The notes beneath the pieces are model-generated. The model was not told where the DNA came from and did no database searches. It saw nothing but the letters and a program-made list of their open reading frames with translations. The position numbers and the translations under genes are program-made. From positions 1,488,001 to 1,552,000 of the forward strand of contig NZ_CP109013.1 in NCBI RefSeq assembly GCF_036226745.1: DNA of 64,000 bases. The letters are read 5' to 3'. Positions 7,971-16,427 of this stretch are shown piece by piece. This DNA is from Streptomyces sp. NBC_00683 (GTDB lineage Bacteria > Actinomycetota > Actinomycetes > Streptomycetales > Streptomycetaceae). Numbering within the stretch: the stretch's first letter is position 1; every line of letters begins with the position of its first letter.

Positions 7971-8837
7971 CGGCATGCACCCTGGCTCCGCCCCGAACGC
8001 ACTCTCCGCATGCGCACGGAACGTGCGAGCAGGCCGTCCGGTCATCCGCTCGACGGTCCCGGTGACACGGTTCTCCGCACCGTCGGCGATGGCCCGGTCC
8101 ATGCCGGCCAGCATGGCAGCGAACTCCTCGGGAAGGCCCTCGGCGGCAAGGCGGTCGCGCATCTGTTCGTACGTGAGCTGCCGGTGCACAACCGGTCGCC
8201 CGGTGACCTCGGCCATGACGGCCGCGACCTCGTCGTAACTCAGCGCCTCCGGACCGGTGATGACAAGATCCGTATCAGGCGACTCGACGTCCGCGAGGGC
8301 CCGCACGGCGACCTCCGCGATGTCGTCGGCGTCCACGAAGCCGACTCTTCCGCTCCCGGTCGCGCTCGACACAGCGCCTTCCTTGCGGATGCTCTCGGCA
8401 TGCGGGTGGCGGCCGGTGAAGTTCTGCATGAACCAACTGGGTCGCAGCACGGCCCACTCACCGAACAGCCCGTCGGCAAGCACCTCGTGCACCCGCCCGA
8501 CTCCGGGCCCGCCCACGGGGATGGCCGAGGAGCTGAGCAGCACGACCCGCCGCACCCCTGCCGCGAGAGCCTGCTCCAGGAAGGGCGGCATGACGGCGGC
8601 GGGTTCCGGATCCCCGATGGGCGGTACGAGATAGGCGCGGTCGACACCCCGCAGTGCGGGGCCGTAGGTCTCGGCGTCGTACCAGTCGAACCGGACCTCG
8701 CGCGCACCAGCCGCCGTCCCGGCGGGTCGGCGGGAGGCCCGGGTGATGGCGTGGCCGAGCCCGGAGAGCCGGGCGACGACACGGCTGCCCGTGTTGCCGG
8801 TCGCTCCGGTGACCAGAACAGATGCACGAGTAGTCAC
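7962..8837 (-). CDS. NmrA/SDR-type NAD(P)-binding oxidoreductase (azoreductase-like)
   Basis: 291 aa. The Rossmann start 'SVLVTGATGNTGSRVV' is the atypical-SDR (NmrA/QorB-like) signature. It is followed by 'VDRAYLVPP', 'GVRRVVLLSSSAIPVGG', 'LRPSWFMQNF' and 'GFVDADDIAEVAVRAL', all family blocks; the SDR Tyr-x3-Lys is absent, as usual here. Such proteins sense NADP or reduce quinones and similar compounds. The GTG at 8837 follows a strong GAGGAGGAG, so the longer open frame to 9290, which would fuse it to another gene, is not real. A broken SnoaL-like gene sits just upstream on the same strand, and a TetR regulator is divergent from both, so it is probably TetR-controlled. Confidence 0.9.
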   Translation of the reverse strand: MTTRASVLVTGATGNTGSRVVARLSGLGHAITRASRRPAGTAAGAREVRFDWYDAETYGPALRGVDRAYLVPPIGDPEPAAVMPPFLEQALAAGVRRVVLLSSSAIPVGGPGVGRVHEVLADGLFGEWAVLRPSWFMQNFTGRHPHAESIRKEGAVSSATGSGRVGFVDADDIAEVAVRALADVESPDTDLVITGPEALSYDEVAAVMAEVTGRPVVHRQLTYEQMRDRLAAEGLPEEFAAMLAGMDRAIADGAENRVTGTVERMTGRPARTFRAHAESAFGAEPGCMPEA

Positions 8838-8869
8838 TGTCTTCTCCTCCTCTTCCCTCACACTCACGC

Positions 8870-9116
8870 TCACGCGCTGGGGAAGAACTTCAGGTGCTCC
8901 GGGGAGCCGGGGATGGCGAGGGGGTTCCAGTAGTCGCGGTAGTGGGTGATGCGGCCGCCCTTGACGGTGACGACGGCGACGGGACTCCTCCGGCGCGTAC
9001 GGGAACTCGACCACCACGTCGTCGTCGAACGGTGCGACCCAGCCGTCGATGTCGTTCTCCAGCAGAAGCCGCAGGCTGTGGCTGTGCAGGCGCTCAGGGC
9101 TCATCGCTTCACTCAC
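8870..9116 (-). pseudogene. SnoaL-like (NTF2 fold) protein, internally deleted and frameshifted
   Basis: The first part, from GTG 9116 or ATG 9104, encodes a SnoaL-like N terminus ('LLLENDIDGWVAPFDDDVVV', then 'FPYAPE'). From about 8990 the homology continues in a different frame with the normal C terminus of the same family ('VAVVTVKGGRITHYRDYWNP', then 'LAIPGSPEHLKFF') and stops at 8870-8872. Intact proteins have about 130 residues; here about 37 plus 37 are left, so roughly 60 central residues and the frame are lost. The junction lies near 8985-8990. The original frame runs on into the NmrA gene, giving a misleading long ORF. Confidence 0.75.
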
Positions 9117-9138
9117 TGGACGGCCACCCCTAGAATGT

Positions 9139-9190
9139 GGACCGCCAGTCCGTTTAATGATTGAAACCATACGGACCGATAGTCCGTTTA
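9139..9190. promoter_or_regulatory. Two-copy TetR-type operator
   Basis: GGACCGCCAGTCCGTTTA (9139-9156) and GGACCGATAGTCCGTTTA (9173-9190) are direct repeats 34 bp apart. Each holds an inverted repeat GGAC-N5-GTCC; the second extends to ACGGAC-CGATA-GTCCGT (9171-9187). They lie in the short divergent region between the TetR gene and the SnoaL/NmrA unit, the expected place for an autoregulatory operator covering both promoters. Confidence 0.75.
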
Positions 9191-9203
9191 GCAAGGAGAG
9201 GTC

Positions 9204-9800
9204 ATGACCCAGCGCAAAGAGCGCGCCGACGCCCTGCGCAACCGCGAGGCCGTCCTTGCCGCGGCCGACGACCTCTTCGCGAGCAGCCAAAGCCCTCGCA
9301 GCGTGTCCATGGACGACGTCGCTGCGGCTGCCGGAGTCGGCAAGGGCACGCTGTTCCGCCGGTTCGGCGACCGCACGGGCCTCATCCAGGCCCTGTACGA
9401 GGCCCGCATCCAGCCTCTGCGCGACGCGGTGGATTCAGGCCCGCCGCCGCTCGGCCCCTCGACCCCGCCGCACGACCGCGTTCGGGCCCTGCTCGACGCC
9501 GTACTCCGCTTCAAGCTCGACAACCGCCACCTCGCCCTGGCCCTGGAGGAGGCAGGCAGCGGCAGTCCCTACCATGCGGAGCACTACACGTGGTGGCACC
9601 GCACACTCCGGGACACGCTGCGGCAGATCCCCTCGGTCCCGTCCGGCGACTTCGCGGCGCACGCCCTGCTGGCCGCGACCCGCGCCGACCTCGTCGAACA
9701 CCTGTCGGGCCAGGAGCACTTCACGGCTGATCTAATGAGGTCGGAGCTGGCTTCGTACGTGTCAAAGGTCCTGGCCGACGACAACGACAGTGATGACTGA
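9204..9800 (+). CDS. TetR/AcrR-family transcriptional repressor
   Basis: 198 aa. The N-terminal HTH is clear: 'REAVLAAADDLFASS' (helix 1), 'SMDDVAAAAGVGKGTLFRRF' (HTH, about 33-52) and 'GDRTGLIQALYEAR'. The C-terminal ligand domain is helical and has an aromatic 'YHAEHYTWWHRTLRDTL' segment that could line a pocket. ATG at 9204 has AAGGAGAGG just upstream. It is divergent from the broken SnoaL-like gene and the NmrA-like oxidoreductase, and two matching inverted repeats fill the region between. The simplest reading is a repressor of itself and the oxidoreductase, released by a small hydrophobic or electrophilic ligand. Confidence 0.93.
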   Translation: MTQRKERADALRNREAVLAAADDLFASSQSPRSVSMDDVAAAAGVGKGTLFRRFGDRTGLIQALYEARIQPLRDAVDSGPPPLGPSTPPHDRVRALLDAVLRFKLDNRHLALALEEAGSGSPYHAEHYTWWHRTLRDTLRQIPSVPSGDFAAHALLAATRADLVEHLSGQEHFTADLMRSELASYVSKVLADDNDSDD

Positions 9801-9929
9801 CCGTCGCTCCGGACACGGCGGGCAGCGGAGCGCCGACGACATGAACTGGTGTGCGTATCGGTACTGTTGAGGCGCAGGTGCGCTGAAGAGTTCAGCGTTC
9901 ACGCCTCGGTTGGAAGACGGACGGTACCC

Positions 9930-10745
9930 ATGACGGACCACGCGACAACGCCCGACTCGGCGGCGCAGCAGAAGATCGACACGTCGGTCCCGCACTCCGC
10001 CCGGATCTGGAACTACTGGCTGGGCGGGAAGGACAACTATCCCGTCGACGAGGCGGCCGGCGACGCGTACAGCGCCGTCTTCCCCGGCATCGTCACGATC
10101 GCCCGCAGCAGCCGCGCCTTTCTGAGCCGCAACATCACTCACCTGGTCACCGACGCGGGCATCCGGCAGTTCCTGGACGTCGGTACCGGCCTGCCGACCG
10201 AGGACAACACCCACGAGGTCGCCCAGCGGCTCGCCCCCGACGCCAGGATCGTCTACGTCGACCACGACCCGATGGTCCTCACGCACGCCCGCGCCCTGCT
10301 CACCTCCACCCCCGAGGGGGCGACCGCCTACATCGACGCCGAACTGACCGACCCCGACCGCATCCTCGCGGTCGCCGCCGAGACGCTGGACCTCACTCGC
10401 CCCACTGCCCTGATCCTCAGCAACATCTTGGGCCACGTCGCGGACTACGACCAGGCACGCAGCATCGTCAGCCGCCTGATGGACGGACTGCCGTCCGGCA
10501 GCTACCTCTCCATCAACGACGGTTCACGGGGCACCGACGCCGACTACGAACAGGCCCAGGACGCCTACAACGAAACCGGTGCGGTCCCCTACTTCCTGCG
10601 CCCCGTCGACAGGATCGAGGGGTTCTTCGACGGCCTCGAACTCCTGGACCCCGGGGTCGTCTCGGTCCCGCTCTGGCGCCCGGCCCCCGGCGCCCCCGTC
10701 CTGGAGGCCATCGGTGAGCACGGCGGCCTGGCCCGCAAGCCCTGA
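9930..10745 (+). CDS. SAM-dependent methyltransferase, DUF574 family
   Basis: 271 aa. 'SARIWNYWLGGKDNYPVD' near residue 22 and 'FLDVGTGLPTEDNTHEVAQ' near 80 are signatures of the DUF574 family that is expanded in Streptomyces. 'VYVDHDPMVLTHARALL' carries the acidic residue after strand 2 that would bind SAM. The family is structurally a class I methyltransferase, and the many paralogues in each genome are usually of unknown substrate; some sit beside regulators. ATG at 9930 was chosen because it begins the conserved part; the frame stays open 27 codons upstream without similarity. It converges on another methyltransferase gene with a gap of 3 bases. Confidence 0.9.
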   Translation: MTDHATTPDSAAQQKIDTSVPHSARIWNYWLGGKDNYPVDEAAGDAYSAVFPGIVTIARSSRAFLSRNITHLVTDAGIRQFLDVGTGLPTEDNTHEVAQRLAPDARIVYVDHDPMVLTHARALLTSTPEGATAYIDAELTDPDRILAVAAETLDLTRPTALILSNILGHVADYDQARSIVSRLMDGLPSGSYLSINDGSRGTDADYEQAQDAYNETGAVPYFLRPVDRIEGFFDGLELLDPGVVSVPLWRPAPGAPVLEAIGEHGGLARKP

Positions 10746-10748
10746 CGA

Positions 10749-11501
10749 TCAGCGTTCCGCGGGACGGCCTCCCGGCTTCTGCCACACGGAGACATGTGAC
10801 CTGCTGGACGCGATAAAAGGCGCCTCGTCCCAGTCGGCCCACCGTTCGGCCAGGTCCAGCCCGGCGAGCTTCGCCATCAGGTCGAGCTCGGAGGGCCAGA
10901 CATAGCGGTGGGGCGAGCGGAAAGTGGAACCGCCGCGTGCGTCGACGATCGTGTAGTGGTGGGAGACCACCTGCTGATTCACCAGGTCGTACGTGTCGAA
11001 GCCGACGTGGTGCTCGCCGACGTGGAACGGGCGGGCGGTCTCGCCGGGTGGCAGACGCTGGAGTTCGGGGACGAAGACCTCGATCACGAACCGGCCGCCC
11101 GGCTCCAGGTGCCTCGCGGCGTTGCGAAAGCACGCGACCTGTTCGTCCTGGGTGAGCAGGCAGGTGATGGCGTTGTAGACGAGGTAGACCAGGCTGAACG
11201 TGCCCGGCGCCCGGCAGGTCGTCATGTCTCCCACGGTCACCACCACATCGCGGCCACCAGGCTTCCTGGCGAGCTCCCGGGCCATCGGCTCCGACTTCTC
11301 GATCCCGGCCACACGCATGCCTCGCGCACTCAGCGGGAGCGCGACGCGCCCGGTTCCCACCGCGAACTCCAGCGCCGGCCCTTGACCGGCACGGCGCTCG
11401 AGAAAATCAACGGTTGGGCCCAGGACTTCGGGCCTGTACATGTGCGCCGATGACTCGTCGTAGCCCAGTGCCACCTGTTCGTTCCACACGTCCGGGTCCA
11501 T
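10749..11501 (-). CDS. Class I SAM-dependent methyltransferase
   Basis: 250 aa. Motif I is 'ALEFAVGTGRVALPLSARG' (about residue 43), followed by 'VAGIEKSEPMARELA' with Glu for the SAM ribose, motif II region 'VGDMTTCRAPGTFSLVYLVY' and motif III 'LEPGGRFVIEVFVPEL'. The protein continues with a beta-rich C terminus ('HHYTIVDARGGSTFRSPHRY') typical of small-molecule methyltransferases of the ubiE/Methyltransf_25 type. ATG at 11501 (MDPDVWNEQV) is preferred over an upstream extension of 31 low-complexity residues. Substrate unknown. Stands alone between the DUF574 gene and a membrane protein. Confidence 0.88.
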   Translation of the reverse strand: MDPDVWNEQVALGYDESSAHMYRPEVLGPTVDFLERRAGQGPALEFAVGTGRVALPLSARGMRVAGIEKSEPMARELARKPGGRDVVVTVGDMTTCRAPGTFSLVYLVYNAITCLLTQDEQVACFRNAARHLEPGGRFVIEVFVPELQRLPPGETARPFHVGEHHVGFDTYDLVNQQVVSHHYTIVDARGGSTFRSPHRYVWPSELDLMAKLAGLDLAERWADWDEAPFIASSRSHVSVWQKPGGRPAER

Positions 11502-11572
11502 GCGGCCGAAGGCTGCCAGGCCGCGCGGTGTCCGAGCCACCGGATTTCGCGCTACGTCCCCGCCTGAACCGG

Positions 11573-12127
11573 TCAGCGGCCGCTGTCCGCGCATTCGTCA
11601 CTGTTGCCGCCGCTGCGGCACTGATGTCCCTGGGAACCTCGATCGTTCGCAGGCGGGGCACCGGGATCCTGCGGGGCGCACGGCACTCCGGCCGGCGTCG
11701 GGCACCGCGGCAGCGGCGCAGGGTGGGCCCGCTCGTGCTCGGCCGTCCCCACGGCGATGGTGGCTGCCAGTACGACCGCGCCGACCAGCAACTGGACCGA
11801 CCCCGCGTACGGATGCCCCGAGCGCAGGAACAGCCCGGCGACCACGAAGACGGCCAGGGTGAACGCGCCGAGCCAGAGGACCGGGACCCAGTCCATCGGG
11901 GGCGGTCCGACGTGCCCCGGTGATTCTATCTTCTGTCTCGTCGACTGGGCCCAGCCCCGCATGCCCAGCGACAGGGCTATCAGGAAGACGACAGGGATCT
12001 CGACGATCAGGGCAAGCACGGTCAGGCACCCGCCCCCGAGAGTGTTGCCGCCGGGTTCCGGGGCATCCGGGAGACGGTGCGCGACCCCCGGCAGGAGCGG
12101 GGTGCCGGAGCCCGGTTCTGTGGTCAT
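11573..12127 (-). CDS. Small multi-pass membrane protein (DUF6234-like)
   Basis: 184 aa. Three hydrophobic helices are visible: 'LTVLALIVEIPVVFLIALSL' (about 32-51), 'VLWLGAFTLAVFVVAGLFL' (about 83-101) and 'VQLLVGAVVLAATIAVG' (about 110-126). They are followed by a Pro/Gly/Cys-rich hydrophilic tail ending in 'GGNSDECADSGR'. It resembles small Streptomyces membrane proteins annotated as DUF6234, of unknown role. ATG at 12127 (MTTEPGSGTP) is chosen; the extension upstream to 12166 is unlike the family. It is divergent from the HEAT-repeat gene. Confidence 0.6.
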   Translation of the reverse strand: MTTEPGSGTPLLPGVAHRLPDAPEPGGNTLGGGCLTVLALIVEIPVVFLIALSLGMRGWAQSTRQKIESPGHVGPPPMDWVPVLWLGAFTLAVFVVAGLFLRSGHPYAGSVQLLVGAVVLAATIAVGTAEHERAHPAPLPRCPTPAGVPCAPQDPGAPPANDRGSQGHQCRSGGNSDECADSGR

Positions 12128-12442
12128 GAACGAAACCTTGGTACGGAACCACGCACTCCACGCCACCGTCCGTCAAGGCGAGACCGAGTTGTGCCCTCCG
12201 TGCGCGAGAGCAGCAACGACCGGTGGCTGTCCCGATTGGATGCGGTTCGCGGCCGGCAGCGGACCTCGCCATCGCCCCCGGCCCCATGTGCTCCTGACGC
12301 CCCGCGTCGCTCGTCCGACCACGGGACAGCTCAACCCGCGCACACCCGTTGCACCATGGCGAGCACGTGGCTCCGGGTGCGCGGTGGCATCTCACCACCT
12401 CCGCTGCGACTACGGCTGCCCATCCAACATAGGGTCGCGCAC
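12128..12442. other. Divergent intergenic region, 315 bp
   Basis: This gap separates the membrane protein from the HEAT-repeat gene. The only firm signal is TAGGGT (12430-12435) 7 bases before the ATG at 12443, a likely -10 for a leaderless transcript. I see no other gene, repeat or hairpin of note. Open frames here are composition artefacts. Confidence 0.5.
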
Positions 12443-14416
12443 ATGTGGGCGGAAGTGGACTTGATCGACTGGGCAGCGCTGAGGCACAACTACGGGTCGG
12501 CCGAGGACGTGCCCGGCCTGCTGCGCCGGTGCGCGGGACCGAATCCGGAGGATGCGGAGATCGCGGCGGACGACCTCCTCAACCACCTCTTCCATCAGGG
12601 CGGCTACATCTGCTCCGCCGCCCCGGCCACGCTGCCGTTTCTGCTGCGACTGGCCGCGACACCGGACGTGCCGAGCCGTCGCACACTGCTGGAACTCGTT
12701 TCGAGGCTGGTGTCCGAGGCCGTGCTGGTCGCCGAGAAGTGGGTGGACCCCGGCTGGCCATCGGCATGGGAGCGCGCCTTGCCGGAGGTGCTGGTCCTCC
12801 TCGACGCCCCTGAGCCTGAGATACGGCGAGCCGCAGCCGACGTGATCGGCTCCTGCCGGAGTCCCGGTGAGCTCACTCTGCCTGCGTTGCTACGGCGCTG
12901 GCAGGCGGAGGACGATCCGGCGACGCGTCTCGACCTGATCCTCGCAATCGGCCGAGCGGCTCTTCAGGAGCCGACCGGCGAACACGGCACCGCGGTCCGC
13001 CACTTGCTCCGCGAACTGCTCGATGCTCCGGAGGCGCAGATACGCCTGGCAGCGGTGCACGCGATCGCCCCGGCCGACCCGGCCCTTCCGGCGCAACAGC
13101 TGGGCATGCTGTTGGAAGCGGTACGGGATCCGAGCGTCGAGTTGTGGCAGCACACCAGCGCGGTGGAGAGCGGTGTGCAGGGTGTTCACCACTGGACGGC
13201 TGCGCTGCTCACCGGCCCCTCTCCCTCTTTCACACTCGGCCTGCTGGATGACCACCCCGACGTCGAGCAGCGGATCGGCGGCCTGGCACGTGCGGGCGGG
13301 CTGTTGGCGCAGTGGCGCTCACCGACCACCGCGCTTCTTCCACGTCTCGTCGCACGGCTGGACGATCCTGCCGCCGAGGTCCGTTTCCGCGCGGCCGAGC
13401 TGCTGGCCTGCCTCGGTCCGGCGGCCGCGGCTCACGCCGATGAGGTCGCCGCGCTGCTCGGCGACACCGATGCCCGGACCACACGCAAACGGGAGACCGT
13501 CGCCGAAGCAGCCGTGTGGGCGCTGGCCCGGATGAACGACCCTCGCTGCGTGCCGGGCCTGATCGATGCGGCGGCTCACCCACGATCCGGTTTCGCTTCC
13601 AATTCTGCTCACTACCCATCCGCCGACTGGCATTACGCGGTCCTCCCCGCGGTCCATGAGGTCGTCGGCCACCTCCCCGACCATGCCGGACTGCTTCTTC
13701 CCATGATCTGCGGCCGGCTCGATACCGCTGTGGCCGACCACGTACTCAACTCGTACTGCCAAGTACTGGCGGGCTGGGGGCCCGCTGCAGATGCAGCAGT
13801 TCCGCAACTGCTCGGCCTGCTGGAGGACGATCGGACCTGGCCGGCGGCAGCGAGAGCACTGGCAGGGATCGGAAGAGCCGGGAACGGGGCGCTGGAACCC
13901 CTGTTGGCCCGGTCGGTCTCCGACGGAGCACACACGGAACTGGCGGCCTGGGCCTCTTACAAGGTCGGTGGCGAACCCGGCCCGGCCCTGGAGGCACTTG
14001 GACGAACCGTCACCGAGCGAGGCTTCCCGCGCCCTGCCCTGCAGATGCTCGCCGACCTGGGCACGCACGCCGCCGCCTACGCGGACCGGCTCCGGACAAT
14101 GACCTCCGACACCGAACCCTGGACCCGTATCGAAGCAGCACACGCCCTGTGGGCTGTCACCGGTGACACCGAAACCACCGTACCGGCCCTGATGACTGCC
14201 TTGCGAGGGCTGGCCGACGGTACCTGCCGGCCGGTCATGCTCCCCGCAGTGCGCTACCTGGCCCGCATCGGCCGCGCCGCCCGGCCCGCCGCCCAGCTCG
14301 TGCGTGGTGTACCGACAAGCGATCGGCGGCTTCGCAGCAGCGGCGGCTGGCGGGGCTTCACTCAGGACGAGTCCTTCAGCACCGCCGTTCGCGAGCTGCT
14401 CGCCGCGTGCGACTGA
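12443..14416 (+). CDS. HEAT-repeat protein
   Basis: 657 aa made almost wholly of alpha-helical HEAT or PBS-lyase-like repeats. Examples are 'LLDAPEPEIRRAAADVIGSC' (about 115), 'LLDAPEAQIRLAAVHAIAPA' (about 193), 'LDDPAAEVRFRAAELLACLG' (about 307) and 'TSDTEPWTRIEAAHALWAVT' (about 553). Such repeats form a curved scaffold for protein binding. No enzymatic domain, signal peptide or membrane helix is visible. ATG at 12443 follows TAGGGT by 7 bases, so the mRNA is probably leaderless; the longer frame from 12077 is not supported. It stands alone. In polymorphic-toxin loci similar repeat proteins can be immunity factors, but there is no toxin here. Confidence 0.87.
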   Translation: MWAEVDLIDWAALRHNYGSAEDVPGLLRRCAGPNPEDAEIAADDLLNHLFHQGGYICSAAPATLPFLLRLAATPDVPSRRTLLELVSRLVSEAVLVAEKWVDPGWPSAWERALPEVLVLLDAPEPEIRRAAADVIGSCRSPGELTLPALLRRWQAEDDPATRLDLILAIGRAALQEPTGEHGTAVRHLLRELLDAPEAQIRLAAVHAIAPADPALPAQQLGMLLEAVRDPSVELWQHTSAVESGVQGVHHWTAALLTGPSPSFTLGLLDDHPDVEQRIGGLARAGGLLAQWRSPTTALLPRLVARLDDPAAEVRFRAAELLACLGPAAAAHADEVAALLGDTDARTTRKRETVAEAAVWALARMNDPRCVPGLIDAAAHPRSGFASNSAHYPSADWHYAVLPAVHEVVGHLPDHAGLLLPMICGRLDTAVADHVLNSYCQVLAGWGPAADAAVPQLLGLLEDDRTWPAAARALAGIGRAGNGALEPLLARSVSDGAHTELAAWASYKVGGEPGPALEALGRTVTERGFPRPALQMLADLGTHAAAYADRLRTMTSDTEPWTRIEAAHALWAVTGDTETTVPALMTALRGLADGTCRPVMLPAVRYLARIGRAARPAAQLVRGVPTSDRRLRSSGGWRGFTQDESFSTAVRELLAACD

Positions 14417-14502
14417 CGCGCCAGGAACCGCGATCGGGACGAGGTGGCCATCACCACGGAACGTGATCTTCGCGGACGGGCTCGTACGTAGCGAATGAGC
14501 TG

Positions 14503-14517
14503 CCCCGAATTTCGGGG
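14503..14517. terminator. Short hairpin between HEAT and DUF899 genes
   Basis: CCCCGA-ATT-TCGGGG (14503-14517) is a perfect 6-bp stem with 3-base loop. It lies 7 bp beyond the stop of the DUF899 gene and about 87 bp beyond that of the HEAT gene. It is short and has only a weak AT run on the + side, so termination is plausible but not certain. Confidence 0.4.
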
Positions 14518-14523
14518 AATCGG

Positions 14524-15207
14524 TCAGTAGTCGAGGCTCGGTTCCCAGCCGTCGCGGCCCCGCGGAGTCAGGTCGAGGAGGTGCCACGCGGGGGCCAGGA
14601 GGTCGATCCCCCGCTCGTCGAAGTCGTCGGACATGCGTGGATGGGCGGAGTAGAAGTGGCGGATCGTGCCGTCGCCGTCGCGGGTGAAGACGGAGACGGT
14701 GGACTCCTGTTCGCCGTCCTCGTCCTCGCTGGCCGTGTCGTACTTGAACGTGCTGTCGCCGCAGCTCAGGAACCGGAGCCGGTGCCAGCCGCGGTTGCGG
14801 GCGTGCTGCCGCAGGGCGGGCAGGTCGGCTGCTGCGGCGATCACGAAGTCGGCTTTGCGGGCAATGTGGGGGGCGATGCCGTTGAAGCCGTCGATCCACA
14901 TGGTGCACATGGGGCACGGCTCGGTCTGCAGCTTGCCGTACATGAACTGGTAGACGATCAGCGGGCGCCCGGGAGCGGTGAACAGTTCACTCAGGGCGAC
15001 CTCGCGGACCGGTGTGTCGCCGGCGTCGAGGTCGGCGGGGCCCTCTATGAACACGTAGTCGTCGACGGGCGGCCCCGGCGGCTGCGCCCGACGTTGCGCG
15101 GCGACCTTCTCGCGTTGGCGCATGAGGTCGAGCTCGGCCTGGCGCAGGGCTTCGCGGGCGGCGATGTGCTCCGCTGTCTCCCCCGCCGGCCTTGTGTTCC
15201 GCGGCAT
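14524..15207 (-). CDS. DUF899 family (thioredoxin-like) protein
   Basis: 227 aa. The DUF899 features are present: a charged N-terminal helix ('EHIAAREALRQAELDLMRQR'), 'VDDYVFIEGPADLD', 'RPLIVYQFMYG', the 'CPMCTMWIDGFNG' motif (about residue 105), 'RFLSCGDSTFKYD', and a C-terminal 'PAWHLLDLTPRGRDGW'. The fold is thioredoxin-like, with the CxxC at the position of the redox motif. The biochemical role is not established. ATG at 15207 has AGGAGG 7 bases upstream and starts with the family's usual 'MPRNTRPA'; the upstream extension is rejected. It converges on the HEAT-repeat gene. Confidence 0.9.
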   Translation of the reverse strand: MPRNTRPAGETAEHIAAREALRQAELDLMRQREKVAAQRRAQPPGPPVDDYVFIEGPADLDAGDTPVREVALSELFTAPGRPLIVYQFMYGKLQTEPCPMCTMWIDGFNGIAPHIARKADFVIAAAADLPALRQHARNRGWHRLRFLSCGDSTFKYDTASEDEDGEQESTVSVFTRDGDGTIRHFYSAHPRMSDDFDERGIDLLAPAWHLLDLTPRGRDGWEPSLDY

Positions 15208-15465
15208 CGCGTCCTCCTGGGTAGCCGTCCCTCCGGTAGCTCGGACCGGCTCCCGCGATCCCGGTCCCCGCGTCTCGAACCAGGCCACCAAGTTTATGGG
15301 CGCTCCGGGCCCGCCGACACTTGAGCAAGGACCGGCCGGTGTGCATCCGCGAGTGGGCCGACGGACGTGCGAGCGCCGGGGTGCCTGCTGGGGTAATCGC
15401 ATCGACCACCGGGGGGGGGTGGCTGCTGCCGAGCCCGTTCAGCGTCCGCCTGCCAGAATCGCCGG

Positions 15466-16272
15466 ATGACTGAGGACGACAGCGACCGCGGCTACTTGCT
15501 GGACAACAAGCAGTCGGAGGCGGGTATCCGCTTCGGAGCCCTCGCGGAGCTGTTCGATCCGGTGACGTTCCGGCACGTCGACCGGCTCGGGATCGGTGCC
15601 GGCATGCGGTGCTGGGAGGTCGGCGCGGGCGGTCCCTCCGTACCCCTCGGGCTGGCCGAGCGAGTCGCCCCGACCGGTGCGGTGGTCGCCACCGACATCG
15701 ACGTGTCCTGGACCCGGGACGTCGCCGGCGGCGTGATCGAGGTCCGGACCCACGACGTGGCGGCGGACCCGCCGCCGCCCGGCGGCTTCGACCTCGTACA
15801 CACACGGTTGGTCCTGGTGCACGTCACCGACCGCGCCGAGGCACTGCGCCGGATGGTCCAGGCGCTGCGGCCCGGCGGCTGGCTGCTCCTGGAGGACGCC
15901 GACCCCTCTCTGCAGCCGCTGCTGTGCCCGGACGAGTCGGGTCCCGAACAGCGTCTCGCCAACCGGCTGCGGTCCGGCTTCCGCACCCTGATGGCGGCGC
16001 GCGGCGCGGACCTCGCGTACGGGCGGACCCTGCCGAGGGTGCTCCGCGAAGCCGGTCTGGACGATGTGCAGGCGGACGCGTACTTCCCGATCACCTCGCC
16101 GGCGTGCGCGGTACTCGAGGATGCGACGGTGCGACAGATCCGCCACCGTCTGGTGGGGAACGGAATTGCCACCGACGAGGAGATCGACCGCCATCTGGCG
16201 AACGTTGCCACTGGCCGTCTCGACCTGGCCACCGCCCCGATGATCTCCGCGTGGGGTCGGCGTCGCCCGTAG
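15466..16272 (+). CDS. Class I SAM-dependent methyltransferase
   Basis: 268 aa. Motif I is 'CWEVGAGGPSVPLGLAERV' (about residue 49) and the acidic end of strand 2 is 'VVATDIDVSW'. Then come 'GFDLVHTRLVLVHVTD' and 'LRPGGWLLLEDADPSLQPL', the usual motif III of UbiE/Methyltransf_25 proteins. The C-terminal half is helical with 'FRTLMAARGADLAYGRTLP'. The substrate is probably a small molecule and cannot be named. ATG at 15466 lies 6 bases after CAGAAT (15454-15459) and has no SD, so the mRNA is likely leaderless. A run of nine G (15411-15419) sits upstream. Confidence 0.88.
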   Translation: MTEDDSDRGYLLDNKQSEAGIRFGALAELFDPVTFRHVDRLGIGAGMRCWEVGAGGPSVPLGLAERVAPTGAVVATDIDVSWTRDVAGGVIEVRTHDVAADPPPPGGFDLVHTRLVLVHVTDRAEALRRMVQALRPGGWLLLEDADPSLQPLLCPDESGPEQRLANRLRSGFRTLMAARGADLAYGRTLPRVLREAGLDDVQADAYFPITSPACAVLEDATVRQIRHRLVGNGIATDEEIDRHLANVATGRLDLATAPMISAWGRRRP

Positions 16273-16427
16273 CCCTCACCCGGCCGTACGCAGGCGGCTC
16301 AGGACAGAATTGACCCATGGTTTCAGCGCTTGAATGCACCTCTTGGCATGTCATTCGGCTGCCTAGAGTGGTGATCACGAGGTTGGGGCGAACGCCCGGG
16401 CCTTGATCGCCAAGCAGGGAGTGCCTG

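Noticed and set aside
7962..9290. A 442-residue ORF joining a SnoaL-like N terminus to the NmrA-like oxidoreductase
   Set aside because: The NmrA part has its own GTG and a strong SD at 8837; the SnoaL part is frame-broken and its true C terminus is in another frame ending at 8870.
15411..15419. A run of nine G upstream of a methyltransferase as a phase-variation tract
   Set aside because: It lies outside the coding frame and between promoter elements that appear complete; a single homopolymer is weak evidence in a high-GC genome.
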